Source: Ahrensia sp.
GTDB taxonomy: Bacteria; Pseudomonadota; Alphaproteobacteria; Rhizobiales; Rhizobiaceae
Assembly (NCBI GenBank): GCA_002706335.1
Contig: PAKZ01000019.1
Span: forward strand, 1-64,000
Length of the DNA: 64,000 nt
Direction: 5' to 3'
A program made the position numbers and the translations under genes. Of this stretch, positions 8,660 to 17,868 are shown one piece after another (the stretch's first letter is position 1; the number at the start of each line of letters is the position of its first letter). The notes under the pieces were generated by a model. That model made no database searches. It had not been told where the DNA came from and saw nothing but the letters and a program-made list of their open reading frames with translations.

Positions 8660-9394
8660 ATGACTGACAAACGGAACGATGTCGACTTGGAGCTGAACGC
8701 CTTGCCCGCGACCGGTTCGGCCGTCGATGTTGTTGTCAGGCAATTGCGCAAACTGATCTCGGAAGAAGGTCTGAAAGTCGGCGACAGCCTGCCGACCGAA
8801 CGCGAGCTCTGCGTTCGCTTCGACGCCAGCCGCAATACCGTGCGCGAGGCGATGCGCATCCTGAAGGCTTATGGCCTCGTGGAGGTGCGCCCGAAGATCG
8901 GCGCAACGATTACCGACAACAGGATGGCGCGCGCCTTCGAGCTTTTTTCGTTCAATACGATGGAGGTGTCGCGAAAGTCCTTCACCGACGTCCAGGCTTT
9001 CCGCGATCTCATCGAGGTTCGCTCCGCCGACCGCATTTTCGAGGAACTGCAGGACAAGGATCTCGCGGAATTACGCGAGATAAATGCGAATTTGGCGGAT
9101 ATCCGCGATATCCAGGAAGCCTCGGAAGTGGACTATGCCTTCCATGTCCGGCTGATTTCCATTCTCGGAAACAACGCGATCCTCGACGTCTATTCGGTGA
9201 TGAAGCCGATCATCCTTCGCATCATGCAGAAGGGAAAGACGCGCCGCACCTTCATGACGGAAACCTATGACGAGCATGAAGGCGTCATCGACGCGATGGC
9301 CGCCCGGGACCGTCTCGCATTCGAATACAGGCTGAGAAACCACCTGATGGTCGGCTTCAAGAATTTCAGCGACGAGATGGAGGGAAAGGCCTGA
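8660..9394 (+). CDS. GntR-family regulator with FCD ligand domain
   Basis: 244 residues. A winged helix-turn-helix spans about 20-90 (GDSLPTERELCVRFDASRNTVREAMRIL is the typical recognition unit). The all-helical FCD effector domain fills about 105-235. FCD domains usually bind a metal plus a sugar acid or other organic acid. The gene is divergent from the FAH-fold gene and upstream of importer B, so it probably controls one or both in response to an aldonate. A much longer upstream reading in this frame runs antisense through the FAH gene and is not coding. Confidence 0.85.
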   Translation: MTDKRNDVDLELNALPATGSAVDVVVRQLRKLISEEGLKVGDSLPTERELCVRFDASRNTVREAMRILKAYGLVEVRPKIGATITDNRMARAFELFSFNTMEVSRKSFTDVQAFRDLIEVRSADRIFEELQDKDLAELREINANLADIRDIQEASEVDYAFHVRLISILGNNAILDVYSVMKPIILRIMQKGKTRRTFMTETYDEHEGVIDAMAARDRLAFEYRLRNHLMVGFKNFSDEMEGKA

Positions 9395-9484
9395 CGGCCT
9401 GGATGGGCCAAGCACCTGTGGAGACGGGCCGCGCCAACCCGTCACGAAGATCCGGTATCGGCGCGATCAATGGGAGGAAGTACC

Positions 9485-10621
9485 ATGAGACATCTACTGA
9501 AATGCACGACAGCGCTCGCAGCGTTCGCCATCTCGGCACAGCTCGCAGTGGCTGGACCGGAGACGGTTTCGGGCCCCGGCGTCAATCCGGAATGCTTCGC
9601 ACCGTGGAGCGCGGATACGAAATTCTTCCAGTGGGAGGCCAAGGAAGGCCCATACCGGGTCGCCATCGTGAACGGTTTTGTCGGCAACACCTGGCGTATC
9701 CAGATGATCAAGACCGCCAAGGCCTATGCCGAGGACCCGGCGATCAAGGACAAGATCTCCGAACTGAAGGTCGTGTCGACCGGCACCGATGCACCGGCTC
9801 AGCTCGGCGCCATCGAGGATTTCATCAACCAGGGCTTCGACGCAATCGTCACCATCGCGGTTTCGCCTGACGGCTTCGACCGAGTAATCCGCCTGGCGGA
9901 CCGCAACAACGTGGTCCTCGTTCCCTTCGACAATGTGCTCGACACGGACAAGGTGATGCAGGTCAACGAGGACCAGCTCACGATGGGCCGCATGTGGGCG
10001 GAATTCGCGCTGGAAGAACTGAAGGCCAAAGGGGTCACCTCCGGCAAGATCCTGGAAGTGCGCGGCCTGCCGGGCAACTCGGTCGACCGTGACCGCTCCA
10101 TCGGCATCAACGAGGTCTTCGAGGCCGATGGCGGCGACTGGGAAATGGTTTCGGTCGTCGGCAACTGGGATGACGGCACCACGCAGAAAGTCGTGGCGGA
10201 CGCCATCGCGGTCCACGGCCAGTTCGACGCAGTGGTCGGCCAGGGCGGCTCGAACGGCGTCATACAGGCGCTCAAGGATGCTGGTCACCCCTGGGTTCCG
10301 GTTGCCGGCGAATCCGAGAACGGATACCGCAAGGCAATCGCGCAGTATTCGGACGAGGGACTGAAGGGCATATCGATAGGCCAGTCCCCGGGCCTCGTGG
10401 CGATCGCCATGAAGGCGGCAGTCTCGGCGCTAGAAGGCAATGTCATGCCGCAGCTCATTTCTGTGCCGCTGCCGGTGGCGACCTACAAGGACCTCGAGGA
10501 CGGCAAGAACTTCTGGTCCGACCTGCCGGACAACTTCTTCACGGTCAACGAGTTCCCGCCCTGCGGCGTCAACATCTCCGGCCCCGCCATCATGGCGCAG
10601 GACGAGAGCGACGTGAACTAG
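9485..10621 (+). CDS. Sugar ABC transporter periplasmic binding protein (importer B)
   Basis: 378 residues. Signal peptide about 1-23 (MRHLLK then a hydrophobic core ending LAVA). The mature protein is a type I periplasmic-binding protein (VAIVNGFVGNTWRIQMIKTAKAYA, then a hinge and second lobe with GKILEVRGLPGNS). It is longer than the importer A protein and of the rhamnose/ribose-like group. The ATG at 9485 has GGGAGG 7-10 bases upstream. First gene of the second importer. Confidence 0.88.
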   Translation: MRHLLKCTTALAAFAISAQLAVAGPETVSGPGVNPECFAPWSADTKFFQWEAKEGPYRVAIVNGFVGNTWRIQMIKTAKAYAEDPAIKDKISELKVVSTGTDAPAQLGAIEDFINQGFDAIVTIAVSPDGFDRVIRLADRNNVVLVPFDNVLDTDKVMQVNEDQLTMGRMWAEFALEELKAKGVTSGKILEVRGLPGNSVDRDRSIGINEVFEADGGDWEMVSVVGNWDDGTTQKVVADAIAVHGQFDAVVGQGGSNGVIQALKDAGHPWVPVAGESENGYRKAIAQYSDEGLKGISIGQSPGLVAIAMKAAVSALEGNVMPQLISVPLPVATYKDLEDGKNFWSDLPDNFFTVNEFPPCGVNISGPAIMAQDESDVN

Positions 10622-10640
10622 GCGCATTGCGCCCATCAGC

Positions 10641-10667
10641 GGCCCCGGCGCATAGCCGGGGCCTTTC
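10641..10667 (+). terminator. Stem-loop after the importer B binding-protein gene
   Basis: Perfect 9-bp stem GGCCCCGGC/GCCGGGGCC with a 5-base loop followed by TTTCC. The short T-run suggests partial termination or mRNA 3'-end protection between binding protein and ATPase genes, the same arrangement as at 2753-2789. Confidence 0.6.
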
Positions 10668-10679
10668 CAACAGAACGAA

Positions 10680-12239
10680 ATGGGCCCGGATACCGATCCG
10701 GTTGATCAAGCACGCATGACCGACGCCATTGTCGAATATCGCGGCATTTCGAAATACTTCGCCGGCATCCGTGCGTTGGAGAATGTCGACTTTGCCTGCA
10801 AATCGGGGACCGTACACGCCATTCTCGGCGAGAACGGCGCCGGGAAATCCACGCTCATCAAGATCATGTCCGGCGTTTTCCAACCCGATTCCGGCGAGAT
10901 GCTGCTCGGAGGCAAACCCGTATCCTTCGCGACGCCGCAAGCCGCCAACGAGGCCGGCATCGTCTGCATGTTCCAGGAATTGTCGCTCGTCCCGGACCTT
11001 TCCGTGGCCGACAACATTTCGATTTCCAGCCCGCCACGACGCTTTGGGCTGATCGATCGCCGCGCGCAGGTACGGCGTGCCGAGGAGTTGCTGGCGCGGG
11101 TTCGCTGCGAGGATGTCGACCCCAACGCCATGGTGCGCGAGCTTTCGCTTTCGCGGCGCCAGATGGTCGAGATCGCCAAGGCCCTCGGCAAAGCACCGAA
11201 AGTCCTGATCCTCGACGAGGCGACCTCGGCTTTGACGGCGCGCGACGTCCGCACGGTCTACGATTTGCTCGCCGAGCTGAAGGACAGCGGCGTCGCCAGC
11301 CTGTTCATCTCGCACCGCATGCACGAGGTGGAGGCGCTGTGCGACACGCTTTCTGTTTTCCGAAACGGCCAGCACATCGAGACCTTTGCGAAAGGCGCCA
11401 AAAGCGAGCGCGAGATTGTCCAGTTGATGATCGGCCGCGATGTCGAGGCGCAGTTTCCGCCCAAGCCAAAACCGGTCGCTCCCGAGGAACTCGGCGATCC
11501 CCTCCTCAAAGTCCGGGGATTATCCTGGCAGAACAGGCTCAACGGCATCGAGCTGACCGTACATCGGGGTGAAATCGTCGGCCTCGGCGGGCTGGACGGC
11601 CAGGGCCAGAAGGAACTCCTGCTGGCGCTCTTCGGTGTGTTGCGCGATGTCGAGGGCGAGGTCGTCATCGGCGGGCGGAAGGGCATCCCCTCCTCGCCGG
11701 CCGCCGCCAAGACCGCCGCCACGAAAGTGGCGCTGGTGCCGGAGGACCGCAAGACCGAGGGGTTGATGCTCGGCATGCCGATCGCCGACAACCTGCTCGC
11801 CTCGTCGTTCCAGCGCATATCGCGCGGGCCGTTCATTGATCCGGCGCTATCCCGACAAGCCATTGAGGACGGAATATCGCGGCTTCAGATCAAGGCCGGA
11901 TCCGCGTCGGACCCGGTTATGACGCTGTCGGGCGGCAATCAACAAAAGGTCGTCATCGCCAAATGGCTGATGATCGATCCGGACATCATCCTGCTTACCG
12001 ATCCCACCCGCGGCATCGATGTCGGGACCAAACAGGAGATCTACCGGTTGATGAGAGACCTGGCGAACCAGGGCAAGGCGATCCTGTTCTATTCGTCCGA
12101 CTATGCCGAACTGATCGGCTGCTGCGATCGCGTGTCGGTCCTCTATTCCGGCCGCATCGTCGCCGAAAAGCAGGGAGATGACATCACCGAAGAGAGCCTT
12201 GTTGCGGCATCGCTCAATATAGACGTCGAGGCGGCGTGA
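10680..12239 (+). CDS. Sugar ABC transporter double ATPase (importer B)
   Basis: 519 residues, two tandem nucleotide-binding domains of RbsA/RhaT type. Walker A of domain 1 is GENGAGKST (50-58) with a degenerate signature (LSLSRRQ). Domain 2 has a modified Walker A (GLDGQGQKE) and canonical signature LSGGNQQK. The true start may be the second ATG at 10716 (MTDAIVEYRG), since the first 12 residues look non-conserved; neither has a strong ribosome binding site. The stop overlaps the permease ATG by one base (TGATG at 12237-12241), indicating translational coupling. Confidence 0.87.
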   Translation: MGPDTDPVDQARMTDAIVEYRGISKYFAGIRALENVDFACKSGTVHAILGENGAGKSTLIKIMSGVFQPDSGEMLLGGKPVSFATPQAANEAGIVCMFQELSLVPDLSVADNISISSPPRRFGLIDRRAQVRRAEELLARVRCEDVDPNAMVRELSLSRRQMVEIAKALGKAPKVLILDEATSALTARDVRTVYDLLAELKDSGVASLFISHRMHEVEALCDTLSVFRNGQHIETFAKGAKSEREIVQLMIGRDVEAQFPPKPKPVAPEELGDPLLKVRGLSWQNRLNGIELTVHRGEIVGLGGLDGQGQKELLLALFGVLRDVEGEVVIGGRKGIPSSPAAAKTAATKVALVPEDRKTEGLMLGMPIADNLLASSFQRISRGPFIDPALSRQAIEDGISRLQIKAGSASDPVMTLSGGNQQKVVIAKWLMIDPDIILLTDPTRGIDVGTKQEIYRLMRDLANQGKAILFYSSDYAELIGCCDRVSVLYSGRIVAEKQGDDITEESLVAASLNIDVEAA

Positions 12240-13285
12240 TGCGTCAGGGCCGATTGACGAGATGGTTTTTCCAGAATGTGGGCCTTGCGAGCGCCCTGCT
12301 CCTGTTCGCGGTCCTGTTCTTTTCCTACAACATGATGCATCCGCGCGGCTTTTCCGCCGCCGTCGCCGTGCAAAATGCCAATGAGACGGCGGCGATCGCC
12401 TTCCTTGCCATGGCGCAGACACTCCCCGTGCTGCTCGGCGGGCTCGACCTGTCCGTCGGCGCGGTGATGACGCTGACAAACTGCATAGCATCGGAACTCG
12501 TGAACGGTTCGCCTGCGCAGATCCTGCTCGGCGTCGTCGCGACGTTGCTGTCGGGCGCCGCGTTCGGCCTGATGAACGGGCTGATCGTCGTCTATGGCCG
12601 GATCCAGCCGATCATCGCCACGCTCGCCACGGGCGCCATTGCCATCGGCCTCGCTTTGCTTGTCCGGCCGAAGCCCGGCGGCGCCGTGGACGGCGATCTC
12701 GGCTGGGCGTTGACGAACTCGGTATGGGACTTCGCCGACACATACGGGATCGCGGGAGGCGGAGACGCATGGTGGATCCGCCCATTCGCCGACATCCCCG
12801 TTCCCGTCATCATAGTTCTCCTCGTCACCATTCTGGTCTGGGTGCCGTTCCGGCGCTCGGTGACGGGGAGGACCGTGTATGCGATCGGCTCGGCGGAGGG
12901 CGCCGCCTTCATGTCGGGTCTCCCGATCGACCGTGCGAAGATCGCAGCCTTCACGCTCGGGGGCTTCTTCGCCGCCTGCGGCGGCCTCTATCTCGCCATT
13001 CAGACTTCGTCGGGAAACGCGGACATACAGCAGGCCGGCGCTTACACGCTGAACTCGATCGCGGCCGTTGTGCTCGGCGGAACGTCGCTGCTCGGCGGCG
13101 TCGGAAGCGCCGTCGGCAGTCTCATCGGCGCGGGGATACTGCGCGTCATCTCATTCTACTTCCGGATTCTCGACATCGACCCGCTTCTACAGCCGCTCAT
13201 CGAAGGCGTCGTGCTGCTGGTCGCCGTGTCCTTCGGCGCGATCAGGACGCTGCGGGTCAAGAACAAGCTGGACCTTTTCAGGTAG
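12239..13285 (+). CDS. Sugar ABC transporter permease (importer B, first permease)
   Basis: 348 residues, polytopic inner-membrane protein of the BPD_transp_2 family with the motif LLGGLDLSVGAVMTL near residue 64-78. The ATG at 12239 shares one base with the ATPase stop. A second permease gene follows after 6 bases. Two different permeases in one operon suggests a heterodimeric channel, as in RhaPQ- or LsrCD-type importers. Confidence 0.88.
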   Translation: MRQGRLTRWFFQNVGLASALLLFAVLFFSYNMMHPRGFSAAVAVQNANETAAIAFLAMAQTLPVLLGGLDLSVGAVMTLTNCIASELVNGSPAQILLGVVATLLSGAAFGLMNGLIVVYGRIQPIIATLATGAIAIGLALLVRPKPGGAVDGDLGWALTNSVWDFADTYGIAGGGDAWWIRPFADIPVPVIIVLLVTILVWVPFRRSVTGRTVYAIGSAEGAAFMSGLPIDRAKIAAFTLGGFFAACGGLYLAIQTSSGNADIQQAGAYTLNSIAAVVLGGTSLLGGVGSAVGSLIGAGILRVISFYFRILDIDPLLQPLIEGVVLLVAVSFGAIRTLRVKNKLDLFR

Positions 13286-13291
13286 ACCGTC

Positions 13292-14242
13292 ATGCGCATT
13301 TCCGTTTCCAACGAAAACAAGCCCATTCTGATCGCCTCGTTTTTCATTGTGGTGATTCTCCTGGCGGGTACGGTCTACACCCTTTCAACCGCCGGGACCG
13401 CGCCGCTGCTGTCACCGAAATACCTGCTTCAGCAATTGCAGACCGGATCGTTCCTGGGCATCTGCGCCGCCGGCATGATGATGGTGATCCTGCTCGGCCA
13501 TATCGACCTGTCGATCCCCTGGACGCTCACCGCCGCGGCGATGACGGCGACGGCCGTCGGCGGAGAAATGGCGCTCCCCACGGCGCTGGCCGTCGGCATC
13601 GCCGTCGGCATGCTGAACGGCTTCGGTGTCGCCTTCCTGCGCATCCCTTCGATGATCTTCACGCTGGGCGTCGACACGGTGCTGCGCGGGTTGATGGTCG
13701 CGCAGACCGGCGGGTTCGCACCGCAGGATACCGCCACGCCGCTGATGTTGTTCCTTGCCAAGGACCGGATCCTCGGCATTCCCGTAGCGCTTTTCGTCTG
13801 GGCCGCGGTCTCGGTCTTTGTAATCGTTATACTGACGCGAACCGGATTCGGACGGTCGATCTACGCAACCGGATCGCGCGAGGGAGCGGCCTATCTTTCC
13901 GGCATCCGCACGCGCTTCGTCACGATGGGCGCCTTCGTCATGTCGGGTCTTTGCGCCTCCGTCGCAGGCGTGCTGCTCGCCGGCTATTCGGCCAAGGCCT
14001 ATCAGGGCATGGGCAACGCCTTCCTGCTGCCGGCGATCGCCGCGGTTGTCCTCGGGGGTACGCATATCCTCGGAGGCCGGGGCCGCTATATCGGCACGCT
14101 GATCGGCGCCATCCTGATCGTGCTACTGAACTCCGTGCTGTCGATCATGCAGATGCCGGAAGCCGGCCGGCAGATTATCTATGGCACGGTGATCATCGCC
14201 ATGCTGCTGGTCTACGGGCGCAACCAGCGCATCACATCCTGA
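13292..14242 (+). CDS. Sugar ABC transporter permease (importer B, second permease)
   Basis: 316 residues, BPD_transp_2 family. The usual GGxDLSVG loop is altered to LLGHIDLSIPWTL. It probably pairs with the preceding permease. The stop is followed after 9 bases by the SMP-30 gene, with GGAG before that ATG, so import and lactone hydrolysis are co-transcribed. Confidence 0.87.
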   Translation: MRISVSNENKPILIASFFIVVILLAGTVYTLSTAGTAPLLSPKYLLQQLQTGSFLGICAAGMMMVILLGHIDLSIPWTLTAAAMTATAVGGEMALPTALAVGIAVGMLNGFGVAFLRIPSMIFTLGVDTVLRGLMVAQTGGFAPQDTATPLMLFLAKDRILGIPVALFVWAAVSVFVIVILTRTGFGRSIYATGSREGAAYLSGIRTRFVTMGAFVMSGLCASVAGVLLAGYSAKAYQGMGNAFLLPAIAAVVLGGTHILGGRGRYIGTLIGAILIVLLNSVLSIMQMPEAGRQIIYGTVIIAMLLVYGRNQRITS

Positions 14243-14251
14243 GGAGCGACA

Positions 14252-15160
14252 ATGCCGGCCGAACTCTACGACATCCGCGACGACCGTTTCAAAAAGCTCA
14301 TCCACGGAAATGCCGGGATGGATACGCTGTCGACCGGTGGCCGCTGGACGGAAGGACCGGCCTATTTTCCCGCCGGCCGCTACCTGATCTGGTCGGACAT
14401 ACCCAACGACCGCATCATGCGCTGGGACGAGATGAACGGCGCGGTTTCGGTCTTCGAGCAGCCCTGTCGCAATCATAACGGCCATACGGTGGACGCCTTG
14501 GGGCGGATGATCGCCTGCGAACATCGCGGCCGCTGCATCAGCCGCTACGAATTCGACGGAAGCCGCACGGTTCTTGCCAACTCCTACGACGGCAAGAAGC
14601 TCAATTCGCCCAACGACGTGACCGTCAAGTCCGACGGCTCGATCTGGTTCTCAGACCCTTCATACGGGATCGACAGCGATTACGAGGGGGACGCCGCGCC
14701 GATGGAACAGGACGGCCGGCATGTCTATCGCATCGATCCGGACGGCACGATCACGCGTGTTATCGACGACATGAGGCAACCGAACGGCCTCGCCTTCTCG
14801 CCCGACGAAAGCGCCCTGTTCGTCGCCGATACCGGGCGCACGCATTTCCCGGACTGCGACCCCGTAATACGCCGCTATCCGCTTGCCGCCGATGGACGAT
14901 CGGTCGGCCAAGGCGAGAATTTCGTCACCTGCGACACCGGCCTGTTCGACGGCTTCCGTTTCGATACGAAGGGAAACATCTGGTCCTCCGCCGGCGACGG
15001 CGTCCACTGTTTCGCGCCCGACGGCACGCTGCTCGGCAAGATCCTGATCGATGAGGTTGTCGCGAACCTCTGCTTCGGCGGAGCAAAGCGCAACCGGCTG
15101 TTCATCTGCTCGACCACCTCGCTGCGCGCGATCTATGTCAATGCCCGGGGCGCCGGCTGA
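14252..15160 (+). CDS. SMP-30/gluconolactonase family sugar lactonase
   Basis: 302 residues, six-bladed beta-propeller lactonase that opens aldono-lactones to aldonic acids. The three family metal ligands are visible: E34 (TEGPAYF), N178 (QPNGLAFS) and D233 (GLFDGFRFD), with substrate-loop N121-D122 (NSPNDV). No signal peptide, so cytoplasmic. Last gene of the importer B operon, which implies that the imported sugar is oxidised at C1 before ring opening. It ends tail-to-tail with the UxaA gene, 33 bases apart. Confidence 0.85.
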   Translation: MPAELYDIRDDRFKKLIHGNAGMDTLSTGGRWTEGPAYFPAGRYLIWSDIPNDRIMRWDEMNGAVSVFEQPCRNHNGHTVDALGRMIACEHRGRCISRYEFDGSRTVLANSYDGKKLNSPNDVTVKSDGSIWFSDPSYGIDSDYEGDAAPMEQDGRHVYRIDPDGTITRVIDDMRQPNGLAFSPDESALFVADTGRTHFPDCDPVIRRYPLAADGRSVGQGENFVTCDTGLFDGFRFDTKGNIWSSAGDGVHCFAPDGTLLGKILIDEVVANLCFGGAKRNRLFICSTTSLRAIYVNARGAG

Positions 15161-15193
15161 AAGGCCTTTATCGGAACATGCGATCGCGGCCGC

Positions 15194-16723
15194 TCACATC
15201 ACCGCGCCGATCTGCCAGGGCACGAACTCGACCGCGCCGAAGCCCTGGGCCTCGCTCTTCGTCTGCTCGCCGGAGGCGACCCGCAGCATCAGGTCGAAGA
15301 TCTCGCGGCCCTTGTCCTCAAGGCTGACGCCATCGAGGATATCGCCGCAATTGACGTCCATGTCCGGCTCCATGCGACGCCAGAGATCGGAGTTCGACGC
15401 AATCTTGATACAGGGAACGGGCTGGTAGCCCGAAACGCTGCCCCGGCCAGTGGTAAACGCGATCAGGTTCGCACCGGACGCAGTCTGACCCGTCACCGAA
15501 CAGGGATCGTAACCGGGACTGTCCATGAAGACGAAGCCGGGCGCGTCGATGGGTTCGGCATATTTGTAGACGCCGGCAAGCGGCGCGGTGCCGCCCTTGG
15601 CGACCGCGCCGAGGCTCTTTTCCAGGATCGTCGTAAGGCCACCGCGCTTGTTGCCGGGAGAAGGATTGTTGTCCATCTGACCGTAATTGCGCGCGGTGTA
15701 GTCTCCCCACCACTCGATGAGATCGATCAGCTTCCTGCCGGTCGGCTCGTTGATGGCGCGCCGGGTCAGCAGATGCTCGGCACCGTAGATTTCCGACGTC
15801 TCGGACAGAATCGAGGTGCCGCCGTGCCGCACCAGCAGATCCGACGCGACGCCCAACGCCGGATTGGCGGTGATCCCGGAATAGCCGTCCGACCCGCCGC
15901 ATTGCATTCCCAGAACGAGATGCGACGCCCCGGCAACCTCCCGCACCGCCTTGTCGGCCTCGGCGGCAAGATCGCGCAGGACCGATAGCCCCTTGTTGAT
16001 CGTCGCCCGTGTGCCGCCCGTCTGCTGGATGGTCATGTAGCGGAAGCGCGCACTGTCCCTGAGGACCTTCCGGTCGATAAGGTCCGGGATCTGCATGACC
16101 TCGCAGCCGAGCCCGACCATGAGGATCGCGCCGAAATTGGGATTGTGACCATAGCCGGCAAGCGTGCGAAACAGGGTTTCATATCCCTCGTCCTTTCCCG
16201 ACATGCCGCAGCCGGTGCCGTGGACGACGGGGACGATCCCGTCGACATTGGGAAAGGCGTCGAGCAGCCCGGCGCGCTCGGCCTCCTGCGCGATGAACCG
16301 GGCGACGGAACCGGAACAGTTCACGGAGGTCAGAATACCAAGGTAATTGCGCGTGCCGACCCGGCCCGACGGACGATGAAAACCGCGAAAGGTCGCCGTG
16401 TTCCCGAACGGGGAAAGCGTCCGGGCGGCGGTGCCGAAAGCGTAGTCCTGCCTGTGCGCACCCATCCCGAGATTGTGGACATGGACATGGTCGCCGGGAG
16501 CGATATCGCGCGTCGCCACGCCGATGATCTGGCCATATTTGAGAACCGTTTCGCCTTGCGCGATGCGACGCCGCGCGACCTTGTGGCCGGAAGGTATTTT
16601 CTCGGCTGCGCGCACGCCGCCTGCCACCTCGGTTTCCGCGGGGATATCTGCAAGAGCGACGAGAATGTTGTCGTCCTCATGCAGCCCGAGAACGGGAGCG
16701 CCTGCGGTTATAGCGGGTTTCAT
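15194..16723 (-). CDS. uxaA: UxaA-family altronate/galactarate-type dehydratase
   Basis: 509 residues, near the usual length of altronate dehydratase. An N-terminal SAF domain (about 1-95) precedes the catalytic domain with conserved cysteine stretches SVNCSGS, GTGCGMSG, GLGCEV and GMQCGGSDGYSG, the likely iron site. It dehydrates an aldonate to a 2-keto-3-deoxyaldonate in the cytoplasm. UxaA-type proteins also serve as fuconate/arabinonate dehydratases, for example in the Campylobacter fucose locus beside a COG3618 lactonase, as here. The symbol marks the family, not a proven substrate. The start overlaps the alcohol dehydrogenase stop by 4 bases (ATGA). Confidence 0.82.
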   Translation of the reverse strand: MKPAITAGAPVLGLHEDDNILVALADIPAETEVAGGVRAAEKIPSGHKVARRRIAQGETVLKYGQIIGVATRDIAPGDHVHVHNLGMGAHRQDYAFGTAARTLSPFGNTATFRGFHRPSGRVGTRNYLGILTSVNCSGSVARFIAQEAERAGLLDAFPNVDGIVPVVHGTGCGMSGKDEGYETLFRTLAGYGHNPNFGAILMVGLGCEVMQIPDLIDRKVLRDSARFRYMTIQQTGGTRATINKGLSVLRDLAAEADKAVREVAGASHLVLGMQCGGSDGYSGITANPALGVASDLLVRHGGTSILSETSEIYGAEHLLTRRAINEPTGRKLIDLIEWWGDYTARNYGQMDNNPSPGNKRGGLTTILEKSLGAVAKGGTAPLAGVYKYAEPIDAPGFVFMDSPGYDPCSVTGQTASGANLIAFTTGRGSVSGYQPVPCIKIASNSDLWRRMEPDMDVNCGDILDGVSLEDKGREIFDLMLRVASGEQTKSEAQGFGAVEFVPWQIGAVM

Positions 16724-17730
16724 GGGGTCACGAGCACCTTTACCAGATGTTCCCGGTTCTCCACCAAACCGGAAAAACGTTGCGGCAACTCGGCCAGGCC
16801 GATCGTCTCGGAAGCTATCGCGTCGGTCGGAACATCGCCAGAGCGCATCGCTTCCATGACGCGTTCGAAATCCGATTTCAGCGCATTTCGGGAGCCGACG
16901 ATGCGGGCCTCGCGCTTGTGGAACTCGGAATCGGTGAAGGTGATGTCGTCCTTGACCACACTGACAAGTATGGTGCTGCCGCCATGGGCGAGCAGAGGAA
17001 ATCCGGCCTCTATCGCCCTGGCGCTTCCGGTCGCGTCGAAGACCGCATCGAAGCCGTCGGCCAGTTCGCCGCGGAGGAGATCGTCGTCCGGCCTGTGCAG
17101 CCTGTCGAAGCCGAAAAGATCGCGCGCGAGGTCGAGGCGCCCCCCGCTCAGGTCCATAAGATGCACCGCCGCGCCGGCGAGACGGGCGAAGATCGCCGCG
17201 CCAATGCCGATCGGGCCCGCGCCGGTGACGAGAACGAGATCGCCCGCGCAGACGCCGGAGCGCGAGACGGCATGAGCGCCGATGGCGAGGAACTCCACCA
17301 TCGCGGCCTGCCTCGCGGTCAGGCCCTCGGCGGAATAAAGGTTCTGCGCGGGGACTGCGATCCGCGAACACATACCGCCATCGCGGTGGACGCCGAGAAC
17401 TTCGATGCGGCTGCAACAATTCGGTTTGCCCCGTCGGCAAGCCCGGCACGTGCCACAGGAGACATAGGGATTGACGACCACCAACCGGCCCGCATCCGGA
17501 CCCTCGACGATATGGCCGGACAGTTCGTGGCCGATCACGCGCGGATATTCGAGGAACGGATGCTTGCCCTCGAAGATATGATAGTCGGTGCCGCAGATGC
17601 CAATCGCGGCGATATCCACCAGCACCCAGCCCTCCGGCGCGGTGACCGGCAGCGGCCGGCTTTCCACCGTAATTCGTCCCGGTTCGAGGCAGACAATACT
17701 GTCCATGGTCCCTGCCCGCATGTCGGTCAT
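16720..17730 (-). CDS. Zinc-dependent alcohol dehydrogenase (sugar/sugar-acid type)
   Basis: 336 residues, medium-chain dehydrogenase. Catalytic zinc ligands C46 (GICGTD), H68 and E69 (GHELSG); structural zinc cysteines C92, C95, C98 and C105/C106; NAD-binding GAGPIGIG near 170-177. It resembles L-idonate/galactonate 5-dehydrogenases. In this context it may oxidise a sugar acid or 2-keto-3-deoxy acid. The start at 17730 has GGGAG 7 bases upstream; an ATG at 17706 is an alternative. The stop overlaps the uxaA start, so the two are one operon, divergent from the GntR gene at 17869. Confidence 0.85.
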   Translation of the reverse strand: MTDMRAGTMDSIVCLEPGRITVESRPLPVTAPEGWVLVDIAAIGICGTDYHIFEGKHPFLEYPRVIGHELSGHIVEGPDAGRLVVVNPYVSCGTCRACRRGKPNCCSRIEVLGVHRDGGMCSRIAVPAQNLYSAEGLTARQAAMVEFLAIGAHAVSRSGVCAGDLVLVTGAGPIGIGAAIFARLAGAAVHLMDLSGGRLDLARDLFGFDRLHRPDDDLLRGELADGFDAVFDATGSARAIEAGFPLLAHGGSTILVSVVKDDITFTDSEFHKREARIVGSRNALKSDFERVMEAMRSGDVPTDAIASETIGLAELPQRFSGLVENREHLVKVLVTP

Positions 17731-17824
17731 CGCATCGCTCCCAGATTCCGGACAGACCGGTCGGCTGGAAACTCGCCCTCGGCGATCCGTCCAAGCTCCG
17801 GCATCGCACCTACCTCAGTATGAC

Positions 17825-17837
17825 TTTTATTATAAAA
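17825..17837. promoter_or_regulatory. AT palindrome in divergent promoter region
   Basis: TTTTAT-T-ATAAAA is a perfect 13-base palindrome within the 138-bp gap between the alcohol dehydrogenase and GntR start codons. It could be an operator for the divergent GntR protein. Being short and AT-only, it could also simply be promoter DNA. Confidence 0.35.
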
Positions 17838-17868
17838 AACACATATTGGCACCCTTGCTTACCGTCAA

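Noticed and set aside
6263-9394. A 1043-residue open frame spanning the second permease, the FAH gene and the GntR gene
   Set aside because: Only its last 244 residues (from 8660) have a recognisable fold; the rest is an off-frame reading of the permease and an antisense reading of the FAH gene.
12724-14478. A 584-residue frame across the importer B permeases
   Set aside because: Arginine/histidine-rich shadow of two clear membrane protein genes.
15194-17809. An 871-residue frame suggesting a dehydrogenase-UxaA fusion
   Set aside because: The upstream part is the dehydrogenase gene read in the wrong frame; the real genes overlap by 4 bases in different frames.
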